A stretch of 64,000 nt of DNA from JAUIAI01 sp963732405 (GTDB lineage: Bacteria; Pseudomonadota; Gammaproteobacteria; Burkholderiales; Burkholderiaceae_E): NCBI GenBank assembly GCA_963732405.1, contig CAVSZG010000001.1:2356001-2420000 (forward strand), given 5' to 3'. The notes below the pieces were generated by a model that had not been told where the DNA came from, did no database searches, and saw only the letters and a program-made list of their open reading frames with translations. Shown here one piece after another: positions 18,127 through 26,569 of the stretch (the stretch's first letter is position 1; every line of letters starts with the position of its first letter). The translations under genes and the position numbers were made by a program.

Positions 18127-18181
18127 GGCAGTGGCTGCGTCGAATCGCTGAATGTCCGCAGGCGGGATTTGTGCTATGGGC

Positions 18182-19525
18182 TCAGTTGGTTGTCGTGACA
18201 TCGGGCCTGGTCACGGCGAGCACGTCGGCCAGACCAGCACTCAATGAATTCAGGCCTTCGCGTTCAAGAAAGATGCAGTGCTTGCCCGCGCGCCGGCAAT
18301 GCCGTTTGACCTGCCAGTAGGCAACATGGCTCACGCAGTCGGTCTGGCAGAGCACGAGGCTGGCGCTGGTCAGCGCTGGGTCGAGCTGGTTGATCGCCTG
18401 TTCGACGCCGCCGTCATGGTGGGTGAATCGGCCGCCAAGGCTCTCGATGAAATCTCGATATCCGGGCAGCGCCCTTGGCCGTCCACCGACCAACAACACC
18501 CGTTGTCCGGCGAGCACCGGCCCCGATGGCCGCGCTGTGGTACCTGATGAGTCGGGTGTCGGGCCAGGTGACTCGAGCCGGCGGATCAGGGTCGCGTTGA
18601 GCTGTTGCAGGGCTTGCTCGCGAGCCAGTGCCTCTTGATGGTCGCGCCGCAGTTGATCGAGCGTCCGCCTGAGTGATATCGCTTCCTTGGCCTGGGCCGA
18701 GCTGCGACGTTCCAGTTCGGCCAGGCGTGGATGGGTGCCGCCTTCGACACGGGTCAGCCGTTCTTCCAGCACCCGGTACTGACCCCTGGCGTTTTGCAGC
18801 AAGGCCAGCAGATCCGTGATCCGCGCGTCACGACGGGCCACATCGTCCGCCAGTCGGCCCTGCAAGGCACGCAATTCGGTGCGGCAGCGGTCCAGTTCAC
18901 TGCGCTCGGACGTGGTCAGACGTCGCTGCGTCTGATCCAGACGCGCCTGGTGGTGTTGAAACAGATGCACATCGGCGTAGACCCGACGCGCGAGCGCGAT
19001 ATCGCAGTGCGGATGCGTCATGACTGACCAGAACCCGCCGGCCAGTTTGCCGTGCGTCAGATCGTGCCGCCATTGAGCCTGCAGGGCAACGGCATCGTTG
19101 ATTGATTGGTAGCGACGCCGTGCATCGGCGTGGCGCTTGTCCAGCCACTGGTGCAGCGCGCGAGACAGGCGGTTGCGCTCGCCACACTGCTGCACGACGC
19201 GCACATGCAGGTCGAAATCATCATCATCCCTGGCACCCGGCAGATGATCGGCCAATCGGCGCACGGCAACCGGATCGGCGCAGATGCCGACGATGGCGCA
19301 ATGATGGCCCGGTGCGAGTTCCCAGAGTCTTCGCCGGTGCCCCAGCCCTTCCGTGGCGCCGTCGAACGGCTGGCCGGACGCCGCGTGCTCGCGCATCGCC
19401 TGAACGGCTGCCTCGCCGATACCCGCCTCGCGCAGCAGCGGCCCGGTCAGGGACAATGAGCCCAGATCGTGGGACCGGTCCGCGGCGAACCCGGGAAACG
19501 GACGTTTCACACCAGTCAGGCACAT
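18182..19525 (-). CDS. DUF2325-domain protein with central coiled coil
   Basis: A 447-residue cytosolic protein. The C-terminal ~110 residues (VLLVGGRPRALPGYRDFIES, then LVLCQTDCVSHVAYWQVKRH) are a clear DUF2325 domain. The middle (about 190-330) is a long heptad-rich Arg/Leu/Glu coiled coil. The N-terminal ~180 residues are helical and unassigned. The ATG at 19525 is chosen because AAAGGAG is 7 bases upstream; a TTG at 19528 is less likely. A Fur-like box lies about 85 bases upstream, suggesting iron-regulated expression. The biochemical role of the family is unknown. Confidence 0.85.
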   Translation of the reverse strand: MCLTGVKRPFPGFAADRSHDLGSLSLTGPLLREAGIGEAAVQAMREHAASGQPFDGATEGLGHRRRLWELAPGHHCAIVGICADPVAVRRLADHLPGARDDDDFDLHVRVVQQCGERNRLSRALHQWLDKRHADARRRYQSINDAVALQAQWRHDLTHGKLAGGFWSVMTHPHCDIALARRVYADVHLFQHHQARLDQTQRRLTTSERSELDRCRTELRALQGRLADDVARRDARITDLLALLQNARGQYRVLEERLTRVEGGTHPRLAELERRSSAQAKEAISLRRTLDQLRRDHQEALAREQALQQLNATLIRRLESPGPTPDSSGTTARPSGPVLAGQRVLLVGGRPRALPGYRDFIESLGGRFTHHDGGVEQAINQLDPALTSASLVLCQTDCVSHVAYWQVKRHCRRAGKHCIFLEREGLNSLSAGLADVLAVTRPDVTTTN

Positions 19526-19609
19526 CAACAGACTCCTTTGACCAGGCAGGCGGCAATGTTGCCCAACGAGGGCACTGGTTGGTTGGACAGCTCGATGCTA
19601 TCGAACGCG

Positions 19610-19630
19610 AATGAGAATTATTATTATTAA
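19610..19630. promoter_or_regulatory. Fur-box-like operator
   Basis: The AT-rich block reads AATGAGAATTATTATTATT on the plus strand, i.e. AATAATAATAATTCTCATT on the strand of the DUF2325 gene. It closely fits the GATAATGATAATCATTATC Fur consensus and stands out in GC-rich DNA. Confidence 0.7.
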
Positions 19631-19755
19631 ATGAACCAGATCCGTCAAGGGCAGTCATGAACCAATGAGGATTCTTTGCGTTCGGGCCGGTGAGCTCAAC
19701 ACTGCACCGTGCGGCGAATCACGGACAGCGAGCGTCTTGTCGACCGGGTTTTGCG

Positions 19756-20097
19756 TCAGGACTGCGGATCGAACCCGAAGACGCGCAATTCCTGGCTGCA
19801 GTGACAAGCCTTGGCGAGGCGCGCGGCCCACTGAATGGCCTCCTCACGCGACGCCACCTCCAACACGGTGAAGCCGCCGTTGAGCGTGGGCGCCCAGGGA
19901 TAGCCGCCCGTGGTCACCAAGCCTTCAGCTGAGACGAGGAGCGGCGGAACGCTTTCGTCGATGCCTCCGCCGAAGACATAGACACCAGCCATTTTCGCTT
20001 CTTCAATCACCGCGTGCGAGTCGCGCACCACGGTGTCCCATTGGTCGTCGGGCACGATCATCGCCGCGCTGGGAAACGAGATCAGGTATTTGGCCAC
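19756..20097 (-). CDS. YCII-related (DGPF-type) small protein
   Basis: A 113-residue alpha/beta protein of the dimeric YCII superfamily: AKYLISFPSAAMIVPDDQWD, then VFGGGIDESVPPLLVSAEG, GGYPWAPTLNGGFTVLEVAS and a helix EEAIQWAARLAKAC. The GTG at 20097 is selected because AGGAG lies 5 bases upstream and homology begins there; the ATG further upstream (20139) has neither. Family members often sit beside ECF sigma factors, but none is seen here. Function unknown. Confidence 0.8.
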   Translation of the reverse strand: MAKYLISFPSAAMIVPDDQWDTVVRDSHAVIEEAKMAGVYVFGGGIDESVPPLLVSAEGLVTTGGYPWAPTLNGGFTVLEVASREEAIQWAARLAKACHCSQELRVFGFDPQS

Positions 20098-20169
20098 GGT
20101 ACTCCTGCGGGATTTGGATGGTGGTCGTGACACCTGCATGCGGCCTGATCCGTGCCAATGGCTGCCGGT

Positions 20170-20799
20170 TCAGCTCTGCGAAGTGCGCACCAGTCGAGTC
20201 AGATCGAAGTTGTTCTCGCGTAACCAGCGCTCGATCTCGGCCCATTGCGCGGGATCCGCTCGCGCGGTGCGCGATAGCACCCAGAGGTACTCCTGAGTCG
20301 GTTCGCTGACAATCGCGTATGTTCCGTCGGCGGCCAGATGCACCACGTCGTAGCTTCCCCAGCCGATCGGCAGCCAGCGCAACCAGCCTGGCAGGAAACT
20401 CACCGCCAGCGATGCAGGCATCAGTTTGCCGTCACTGATCTGGGCGTTGCGCGTTCGTGCTTCGCCGGTCACCAGCTCGAAGCCGCTGGTGGTTCTGCAC
20501 CGGTTGGTCACGACGATGCGGTCGGCACCGACGAGACGGTACTGGGCGGTGGTGTCGCCGAGGCACTGGCGCTGGAACCGGTTCGGATAGTGGGCGATCT
20601 CGTGCCATGTCCCCATATAGGCCACCACATCGAGCGTCGGGATGGACCGGCGAGCATCGCTCGCTACCGGTTGCGAGGTAGCACACGCCGATAGCGCCAC
20701 TGCAGCAACGATCGTCAGCGCTGCGCTCATTCGTCGTATCGTGATGCCGGACTCGGGTTCTGAGGCGGGTTGGTGTCGGTGGGGCACTTGTTCGTCCAT
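20170..20799 (-). CDS. Blc-like bacterial lipocalin (lipoprotein)
   Basis: A lipoprotein signal (AALTIVAAVALSAC) is followed by a lipocalin domain: the GxW motif is YMGTWHEIAHYPNRFQRQC, with TAQYRLVGADRIVVTNRC, FLPGWLRWLPIGWGSYDVVH and YLWVLSRT in the order found in Blc. Lipocalins bind fatty acids or lysophospholipids at the outer membrane. The start is unsettled: ATG 20799 gives 209 residues with an overlong leader containing the Arg pair, while ATG 20730 gives 186 residues but removes the positive charges. Neither has a clear ribosome binding site. Confidence 0.88.
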   Translation of the reverse strand: MDEQVPHRHQPASEPESGITIRRMSAALTIVAAVALSACATSQPVASDARRSIPTLDVVAYMGTWHEIAHYPNRFQRQCLGDTTAQYRLVGADRIVVTNRCRTTSGFELVTGEARTRNAQISDGKLMPASLAVSFLPGWLRWLPIGWGSYDVVHLAADGTYAIVSEPTQEYLWVLSRTARADPAQWAEIERWLRENNFDLTRLVRTSQS

Positions 20800-20817
20800 G
20801 GGTTTTCCGATGGTGGA

Positions 20818-21723
20818 TTATGACAGTGGCGACAAGGGCGGCGACGCAAGTCGTTCGGCCAGATACTCGATCAGTATCCGCACTCTCTGCGGCACGTAGC
20901 GATTGCCCGGTAGCACCGCGTAAATGCCGAGTGGATCACGTGCGTAGTCAGCCAGCACTTCCTGCACCTCGCCGCGGGCAAGCCACGGGCCGGCAATGAA
21001 ATCGGGCTGAATGGTCACGCCCATGCCGCGTGCCGCCGCCTGCATCAACACCTCGCCATTATTGGCCACGATGCGGCCTCGCGCCGGCACGGTCAGCGTC
21101 TTGCCTTCCAGGCGAAACGTCCAGGGCGCGGTTTGGCCGTTGATGCTGTAGAGAAGGGCTTCATGGTGACGCAACTGCTCGGGTGATCGGGGTTCGCCAT
21201 GGGCGCGCCAATAGGCCGGTGAGGCCACCGTCTGCAAGCGGGTCTGACCCAGACGGCGCACGATGTCGGTCGACTGCAACTGCGCAGTGATGCGGATCGA
21301 CAAGTCCATGCCCTCTTCGACCAGATTGCTGCGGCTGTCGCTCAAGTCCATGCGCAATTCGATCTGGGAATGACTGTGGGCGAAATCGAGCAGCATTGGA
21401 CAGAGCACGGCCAGGCCGTGTGAGAGGGGCAGGCCCAGCCGGATGCGCCCTCGGATATCGCCGGTTCGTTGCAGCAGACCGGCTTCGGCAGCATCGACCA
21501 TATTGAGAATGACCCGGCACTTTTCCAGGTAGGCCGAACCTGCCGCCGTGAGTGTGAGGCTACGGGTGCTCCGGGTAATGAGCTTGGTGCCCAGGTGTTT
21601 TTCCAATGCGGCAACCTGGCGGGTGATGACTGAACGCGCCACATCGAGCTGGTTGGCCACGGCAATGAAACTGCCGGCTTCGGCGACCCGGACGAAGGTT
21701 TGCATGCCGGTGAGTTTGTCCAT
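20818..21723 (-). CDS. LysR-family transcriptional regulator
   Basis: A 301-residue LTTR. The N-terminal helix-turn-helix is MQTFVRVAEAGSFIAVANQL with VITRQVAALEKHLGTKLI, followed by RSTRSLTLTAAG and an effector domain. It is closest to the proteobacterial group that regulates divergent neighbouring oxidoreductases. It is divergent from the LigB-type dioxygenase operon, with only 76 bases between starts, and a T-N11-A palindrome overlaps its own start codon. A TTG three codons upstream is an alternative start. Inducer unknown. Confidence 0.92.
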   Translation of the reverse strand: MDKLTGMQTFVRVAEAGSFIAVANQLDVARSVITRQVAALEKHLGTKLITRSTRSLTLTAAGSAYLEKCRVILNMVDAAEAGLLQRTGDIRGRIRLGLPLSHGLAVLCPMLLDFAHSHSQIELRMDLSDSRSNLVEEGMDLSIRITAQLQSTDIVRRLGQTRLQTVASPAYWRAHGEPRSPEQLRHHEALLYSINGQTAPWTFRLEGKTLTVPARGRIVANNGEVLMQAAARGMGVTIQPDFIAGPWLARGEVQEVLADYARDPLGIYAVLPGNRYVPQRVRILIEYLAERLASPPLSPLS

Positions 21724-21743
21724 TGTTGCCAATTATGCAACAA
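21723..21743. promoter_or_regulatory. LysR-type operator (T-N11-A palindrome)
   Basis: TTGTTGC (21723-21729) and GCAACAA (21737-21743) form perfect 7-base arms with a 7-base spacer. It sits in the divergent promoter and touches the lysR start codon, the normal place for an autoregulatory recognition site. Confidence 0.7.
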
Positions 21744-21799
21744 ACTTGCCTCCATTGGATGGTTTTTCGGTTCCGAACCAGCCGCTACAGTTCAGTCCC

Positions 21800-22588
21800 A
21801 TGAAATCGCCCCGTTCAGTCCTCTTCGTTGCCCATGGTTCGCCGATGTTCGCGCTGCGGCCGGGCGCCGCCGGTGCCGCGCTGGCATCGGTCATGACCCG
21901 CCTGGCGTTGCCACGCGTGGTGGTGATCGTCAGCCCGCACTGGGAAACCGACGTGCCCACCGTGGGAATCGCGAGCCGCTTCGACACCATTCACGACTTC
22001 GGTGGCTTCGATCAGCGACTCTACGATTTGCAATATCCGGCCACCGGCTGTCCCGAAGCCGCCGATCAGGTGGTGAAGGCGTTGCAGGCCGCTGATCTGC
22101 CGGTCGCTGTCGATGCGAACCGTGGTCTGGACCATGGTGCCTGGGTGCCGCTGCGCCACATGTTGCCCGATGCGCACGTTCCAGTCGTGCCGCTCTCCGT
22201 CCAACACCATGGCGGACCGCAACACGCGTGGCGGGTCGGCCAGGCGCTCTCAGCGTTGACCCGCCAGGGCTTTCTGATCGTCGCGTCGGGCAATATCACG
22301 CACAACCTGCACGACTGGCGCACGGCCATGGCCTTGGATCAGGCCACGCCGGCCTATGTTGTTGAATTCGCCGACTGGGTGAATGCCCGGCTGACCGGCG
22401 GCGATCTGAACGCCTTGATCGACTACCGTCGAACCCAGGCGGCCGGTCTGCGCGCCCATCCGCGTGACGAACATCTGTTGCCTTTGTTCACTGCCATGGG
22501 TGCAGCGGGCACCGATGCCCGGGCGCAGGCTTTCTATCGAGGCATAGACGATCACGTCATCGCCATGGACGGCTATGAATTCCATTGA
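21800..22588 (+). CDS. LigB-type class III extradiol dioxygenase (YgiD-like)
   Basis: A 262-residue metal-dependent dioxygenase of the LigB/DODA family. The family His ligands are visible in VAHGSPM, SPHWET, LDHGAWVPLRHM and ITHNLHDW. Relatives such as E. coli YgiD open catechol rings (4,5-DOPA); many genomic members have unknown substrates. The ATG at 21800 matches the conserved start. The open frame extends further upstream, but that part overlaps the lysR gene. It overlaps cytochrome b561 by 14 bases and heads an operon with that gene and two YceI genes. Confidence 0.88.
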   Translation: MKSPRSVLFVAHGSPMFALRPGAAGAALASVMTRLALPRVVVIVSPHWETDVPTVGIASRFDTIHDFGGFDQRLYDLQYPATGCPEAADQVVKALQAADLPVAVDANRGLDHGAWVPLRHMLPDAHVPVVPLSVQHHGGPQHAWRVGQALSALTRQGFLIVASGNITHNLHDWRTAMALDQATPAYVVEFADWVNARLTGGDLNALIDYRRTQAAGLRAHPRDEHLLPLFTAMGAAGTDARAQAFYRGIDDHVIAMDGYEFH

Positions 22589-23120
22589 GTCCCACCACAG
22601 GAGCACCGGCTATAGCGCGGTGGCCAAGGGCTTTCACTGGGCGATGACGGTGTTGATCATCGGCCTGCTGATTCTGGGCGTGTATATGCACGAGTTGCCG
22701 CTCTCGCCCCGCAAGCTCGAGCTGTATTCCTGGCATAAATGGTTCGGTGTGACCGCCTTCATCCTGGTGTGGTTGCGCCTGGCCTGGCGGGTCTCGCATC
22801 GTCCGCCGCCCCTGTCCACGTCGATGACGCCGCGGGTTCGCATGTTCGCGCATGCGGGGCATGCCGCCTTGTACATCCTGATGATCGCCATTCCCATCAG
22901 CGGCTGGTTGATGAGCTCGGCCAAGGGCTTCCAGACCGTCTGGTTCGGTGTATTGCCGATTCCCGATCTGATCGGCCGCGATCGTGCGCTGGGCGATCTG
23001 TTACTCACGGTGCACAAGACCCTGAATATTCTGCTGATGGCGACCCTGGCCGGCCATGTTGGCGCGGCCTTGTGGCATCACTTCGTGCTCAAGGACGATA
23101 CCTTGCGCCGCATGCGCTGA
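22575..23120 (+). CDS. cytochrome b561
   Basis: A 181-residue four-helix inner-membrane dihaem protein. The His residues expected to bind haem b are in GFHWAMTV, SWHKWFG, AGHAALYILMIAIP and TVHKTLNILL. Bacterial b561 (CybB-like) passes electrons between quinol and other acceptors, including superoxide. Its start overlaps the dioxygenase gene by 14 bases, so translation is probably coupled, and it is followed by two YceI genes, a frequent combination in proteobacteria. Confidence 0.93.
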   Translation: MNSIESHHRSTGYSAVAKGFHWAMTVLIIGLLILGVYMHELPLSPRKLELYSWHKWFGVTAFILVWLRLAWRVSHRPPPLSTSMTPRVRMFAHAGHAALYILMIAIPISGWLMSSAKGFQTVWFGVLPIPDLIGRDRALGDLLLTVHKTLNILLMATLAGHVGAALWHHFVLKDDTLRRMR

Positions 23121-23143
23121 GCTCATCGATGAAAAGGAAACTC

Positions 23144-23698
23144 ATGAAGCATTCGATCCGTGCAATGGTCGCCACCCTGGCCATCGGCATGCTGCCACTC
23201 TCCAACCTCGGGGCCGCGACCTTTCAGGCTGTCGAGCCCGCCAAAAGCGTCGTGGGCTTCACCTACTCGCAGATGGGCGTGAAGCTCGACGGGCACTTCA
23301 AGACATTCAGTGCACAGGTGAAGCTGGATACCGACGAGCCGGCCAAGGCCGAAGGCCGCATCGACATCGATCTGTCTAGCATCGACACAGGGTCGGCCGA
23401 GGCTGATGAAGAGGTCGCCGGGAAATCGTGGTTCGATACCGCCGCGCATCCCAGGGCCAGCTTCGTGCTGCAGCGCCTCGGACCGGCCGGCGCCGGGCAG
23501 TACGAGGCCGACGGTCAACTCACGATCAAGGGTCGCACGCGAGAGCTGCGCGCGCCGATTGCGATTTCGCCAGACGGAGTGATGACGGGCAGCTTCGTGC
23601 TCAGGCGGGCCGACTTCGGCATCGGTGAAGGCATGTGGGCGGCATTCGATGTTGTCGCCAATGAGATCACCGTGAATTTCAAGCTTGTCCTCAAATGA
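23144..23698 (+). CDS. YceI-family periplasmic lipocalin-like protein (first copy)
   Basis: A 184-residue exported protein: signal peptide MVATLAIGMLPLSNLGAA, then the YceI fold (FQAVEPAKSVVGFTYSQMGV, FKTFSAQVKLDTDEP, KSWFDTAAHPRASFV, GQLTIKGRTRELRAPI). YceI proteins bind isoprenoid lipids or quinones. The ATG at 23144 has AAGGA 5 bases upstream; an ATG at 23129 adds MKRKL. It is the third gene of the dioxygenase-b561 operon and is followed by a second YceI gene whose leader overlaps its end. Confidence 0.9.
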   Translation: MKHSIRAMVATLAIGMLPLSNLGAATFQAVEPAKSVVGFTYSQMGVKLDGHFKTFSAQVKLDTDEPAKAEGRIDIDLSSIDTGSAEADEEVAGKSWFDTAAHPRASFVLQRLGPAGAGQYEADGQLTIKGRTRELRAPIAISPDGVMTGSFVLRRADFGIGEGMWAAFDVVANEITVNFKLVLK

Positions 23699-23718
23699 AC
23701 GTTCAACCAGGAGTCATC

Positions 23719-24297
23719 ATGAACACCCTCAGCAAACTGTCCATCGCCGCGGCGATCAGCACCCTGTTGGCCGGTAATCTGGCCGCTGCACCACTGACCT
23801 ACCAGGTAGATCCGACTCATACCTTTCCGCGTTTTTCCTACTCGCATTTCGGCTTTTCGACCCAGCTCAGCAGCTTCAGCAATACCAGCGGCAACGTGGT
23901 CTTCGATGCCGAGGCCAAGACCGGCAGCGTGGACATCACCATCGACACAAAATCGGTGAATACCGGATTCGCGGATTTCAACGGACACATCCAGGGCGTC
24001 GATTTCCTGGACACGGCCAATCATCCGACGGCCAGCTTCAAGTCGACCAAGGTGGTATTCACTGGCGACAAGCCGACATCGATCGAGGGCAATCTCACGC
24101 TCAAGGGTGTGACCAAGCCGGTCACGCTGACCGTGACCTCATTCCAGTCGATGCCGCATCCGATGCTCAAGAAGCCGGCCCTGGGTGCCAATGCCCACAC
24201 CATGGTCAAGCGCACGGAGTTCAACGCCGGCAAGTACGCGCCTTACGTGGGTGACGAGGTGCGCATCGATATCGCGATCGAAGCAATCGCCCAGTAA
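23719..24297 (+). CDS. YceI-family periplasmic protein (second copy)
   Basis: A 192-residue exported YceI protein: signal peptide ending LAAAP, then YQVDPTHTFPRFSYSHFGFS, the FSNTSGNVVFDAEAKTG strand, VDFLDTANHPTASFKSTK and GNLTLKGVTKPVTLTV. It differs clearly from the first copy, so this is an old paralogue pair. The start at 23719 follows AGGAG by 6 bases. In this family the deep hydrophobic pocket holds polyisoprenoid or fatty-acyl ligands. Last gene of the operon; converges on the sigma-54 activator. Confidence 0.92.
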   Translation: MNTLSKLSIAAAISTLLAGNLAAAPLTYQVDPTHTFPRFSYSHFGFSTQLSSFSNTSGNVVFDAEAKTGSVDITIDTKSVNTGFADFNGHIQGVDFLDTANHPTASFKSTKVVFTGDKPTSIEGNLTLKGVTKPVTLTVTSFQSMPHPMLKKPALGANAHTMVKRTEFNAGKYAPYVGDEVRIDIAIEAIAQ

Positions 24298-24317
24298 ACA
24301 CCTGGGCTGGCCCCGGA

Positions 24318-26282
24318 TCAGTCCCGGGGCTCGTTCGGGCGGCCCTGTGCCCGTTCTGCCTGCATCGCGGGTCGGGCTTCGCCGAGCTTTCGGTACAGTG
24401 TCTGTCGGCTGATGCCCAGTACCCGCGCGGCCTGCGAAATATTGCCGCGGCTGCTCTCGAGCGCCTGTTGCACGGCTTTTTTCGACAGTTCGTCCAGATT
24501 CTGCGGCAGGTGCTGGGAATGATTGGACGGCGAAAACCGCGCTGATCGGTGCAATTCGTCGACGAAGTCGTCGGCCAGATGCGGCCAGGCAATGTCGGTT
24601 TCGTGGGGATCGAGCATGGCGCAGGCGGTGCGCAGCACACTGTTGAGCTGTCGCAGGTTGCCGGGCCACCCGTACCGGCTCAGCGCGGCTTGCATATCCT
24701 GGCTGAGTCGAATGTCGCGGCCCGGTTCGATTTCGGCCAGCATCAATTCGATGATGGCGGTCAGATCACTGCGTTCGCGCAGCGGCGGCAAGGTTACCGT
24801 CAGGCCGTTGATCCGGTAGTAGAGGTCACTACGAAAACGGCCTGCCGCCGCTTCGTCGCGCAGCAGCCGATTGGAGGCGCAGATCAGGGCGAAATCGACG
24901 GCAACCGGCTGCCCGCCGCCGAGCGGCGCGACCTGACGCTCCTGCAGCACGCGCAGCAATCGGGTCTGTAATGTCAGCGGCATGTCGCCGATCTCATCCA
25001 GGAACAGGGTGCCTCCATCTGCGTCGCGCAGCAGGCCTGGTCGACCGTCACGACGGGCTCCGGTAAAGGCGCCGGGAAGATAGCCAAACAACTCGGTCTC
25101 GATCAGGGCTTCGGGAATGGCCGCGCAGTTGATCGCAACGAACGGACCCGAACGGCGTGGTCCGGTGGCATGTGCGGCACGGGCGAACCACTCCTTGCCA
25201 ACACCTGATTCACCCTGGATCAGCAGCGCTATCGGTTTGTCCAGAATGCGTCGAGCCTTGTTCGCGGCGGCGCGCCACTGTGCATCGCCGGTGTCGAGAC
25301 GGGCCAGTGCGTCCTGAGGTCGTGCTGGCGCGGCAATCGTTTGAGGCGTCGCGATCGAACGGGTGTCCACATGCAATTGCGCGAACAATACCCGTCCATT
25401 GCGTAGCCTGAGCGGCCGTATCGAGCCGGCTCGCCGCTGATGAGTGGAGAGCAGATCGTCCAGACGCACATCGACCAGTTGGTCGAGCGATACGCTGCCC
25501 AGTTGATCCAGCCTCAGCTCGAGCCCGTTCAGGGCGCTCTGGTTGGCACTGACGACCCAGCCGTCCTGCGACAGACCCAGGATGCCCTCGGCGATCGTGC
25601 CGATTCCTTCGGGTTCGGCGTGCAGGTGCAGTCGTAAGGGATGCTGCCGACTCGCGACCAGCAGACGATTCTCGATCATCCGCGCGGCCGTGTTGACCAG
25701 ACCCAGCGTGTACGGATGCTGGGCACGTTGTTCACCCGAGATATCCAGGATGCCAAGCACTTGACCGGTGCCCGACAGGATAGGTGCTGCCGCGCATGTC
25801 AGGAATCCGTTTCGGTCCAGAAAGTGTTCGGCGCCGTGCACTTCGATCGATACCTGTTCGGCCAGGGCGGTTCCGATTGCGTTCGTCCCCCGTTGCGACT
25901 CATGCCAGGACGCGCCGCAGGACAGGGCGACCCGCTCGGCCTTGCCGAGAAAATAATCGTCGCCACAGGTATGCATCAAGGTACCGCAGGGACCCGCCAG
26001 GATCACGACACTCTGGCTGGGCCTGACCTGTTCGAACACATAGGCCATGACGGGGCGGGAATGGGCCAGCAGTTCCTGATGTTGTGCCTGCAGGCGCTGG
26101 AATTGCCGTTGCTCGAGATTGTCCGGCGCGCTGACCCGTCCGCCTGGCACCAGTCCGGCCGCCAGGCTGCGCGCCCATGAGCGGGCCAGCCGTTCGTCGA
26201 TCGATCCCGATGGACAGTGGCCTTGCTCGATAAAAAAATTTCGCGCCTGACGCAGCGCCTGAACCTGCGTTGCCGATCGCAT
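24318..26282 (-). CDS. AcoR-like sigma-54-dependent transcriptional activator
   Basis: A 654-residue bacterial enhancer-binding protein. The N-terminus is a GAF-type sensor of the AcoR kind (ARSWARSLAAGL, GTNAIGTALAEQ, HFLDRNGFLTCAAAPI), followed by a PAS-like segment. The AAA+ domain has Walker A GESGVGKE (about residue 357), the sigma-54 contact loop GAFTGA intact, Walker B GGTLFLDEIGDM, and the R finger region. The C-terminal Fis-type helix-turn-helix is NISQAARVLGISRQTLYRKL (about 608-627). It is divergent from an aldehyde dehydrogenase with a -24/-12 promoter, its almost certain target, as in acetoin or alcohol catabolism. Confidence 0.93.
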   Translation of the reverse strand: MRSATQVQALRQARNFFIEQGHCPSGSIDERLARSWARSLAAGLVPGGRVSAPDNLEQRQFQRLQAQHQELLAHSRPVMAYVFEQVRPSQSVVILAGPCGTLMHTCGDDYFLGKAERVALSCGASWHESQRGTNAIGTALAEQVSIEVHGAEHFLDRNGFLTCAAAPILSGTGQVLGILDISGEQRAQHPYTLGLVNTAARMIENRLLVASRQHPLRLHLHAEPEGIGTIAEGILGLSQDGWVVSANQSALNGLELRLDQLGSVSLDQLVDVRLDDLLSTHQRRAGSIRPLRLRNGRVLFAQLHVDTRSIATPQTIAAPARPQDALARLDTGDAQWRAAANKARRILDKPIALLIQGESGVGKEWFARAAHATGPRRSGPFVAINCAAIPEALIETELFGYLPGAFTGARRDGRPGLLRDADGGTLFLDEIGDMPLTLQTRLLRVLQERQVAPLGGGQPVAVDFALICASNRLLRDEAAAGRFRSDLYYRINGLTVTLPPLRERSDLTAIIELMLAEIEPGRDIRLSQDMQAALSRYGWPGNLRQLNSVLRTACAMLDPHETDIAWPHLADDFVDELHRSARFSPSNHSQHLPQNLDELSKKAVQQALESSRGNISQAARVLGISRQTLYRKLGEARPAMQAERAQGRPNEPRD

Positions 26283-26378
26283 CTGGTCTCCTGGGGATCA
26301 TGGCCCCTGAATGCGTGAATCAGTATAGGCAGGAGGACATGAGCCTCGCAACGCCGACGCCCTGGGTGGTCCGTCGAT

Positions 26379-26395
26379 TGTCACGTTTCTGGACA
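26379..26395. promoter_or_regulatory. candidate upstream activator site for the AcoR-like regulator
   Basis: TGTC and GACA arms separated by 9 bases, resembling the TGT-N11-ACA sites bound by AcoR-type activators. It lies about 113 bases before the -24 element, a normal enhancer distance. Confidence 0.45.
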
Positions 26396-26491
26396 GGTGT
26401 GGTGTTCCGCAACGTCATGCTCTTGTCCGGTCGGGCGCCACATCACGGAAGTTCACCATAAAAATCATTCACTTGCGCGGCTTCTCTGACT

Positions 26492-26506
26492 TGGCATGGA
26501 ACTTGA
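26492..26506 (+). promoter_or_regulatory. sigma-54 (-24/-12) promoter of the aldehyde dehydrogenase gene
   Basis: TGGCATGGAACTTGA has TGGC and TTG at exactly the spacing of the TGGCACG-N4-TTGC consensus; only the final C of TTGC is replaced by A. It lies 64 bases upstream of the start codon and next to a sigma-54 activator gene. Confidence 0.75.
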
Positions 26507-26569
26507 CTCAAGGTGACCCGACGCGTCGCGATCAGCCCGCGCCATTCATCCAACACGAGGAAGACAACC

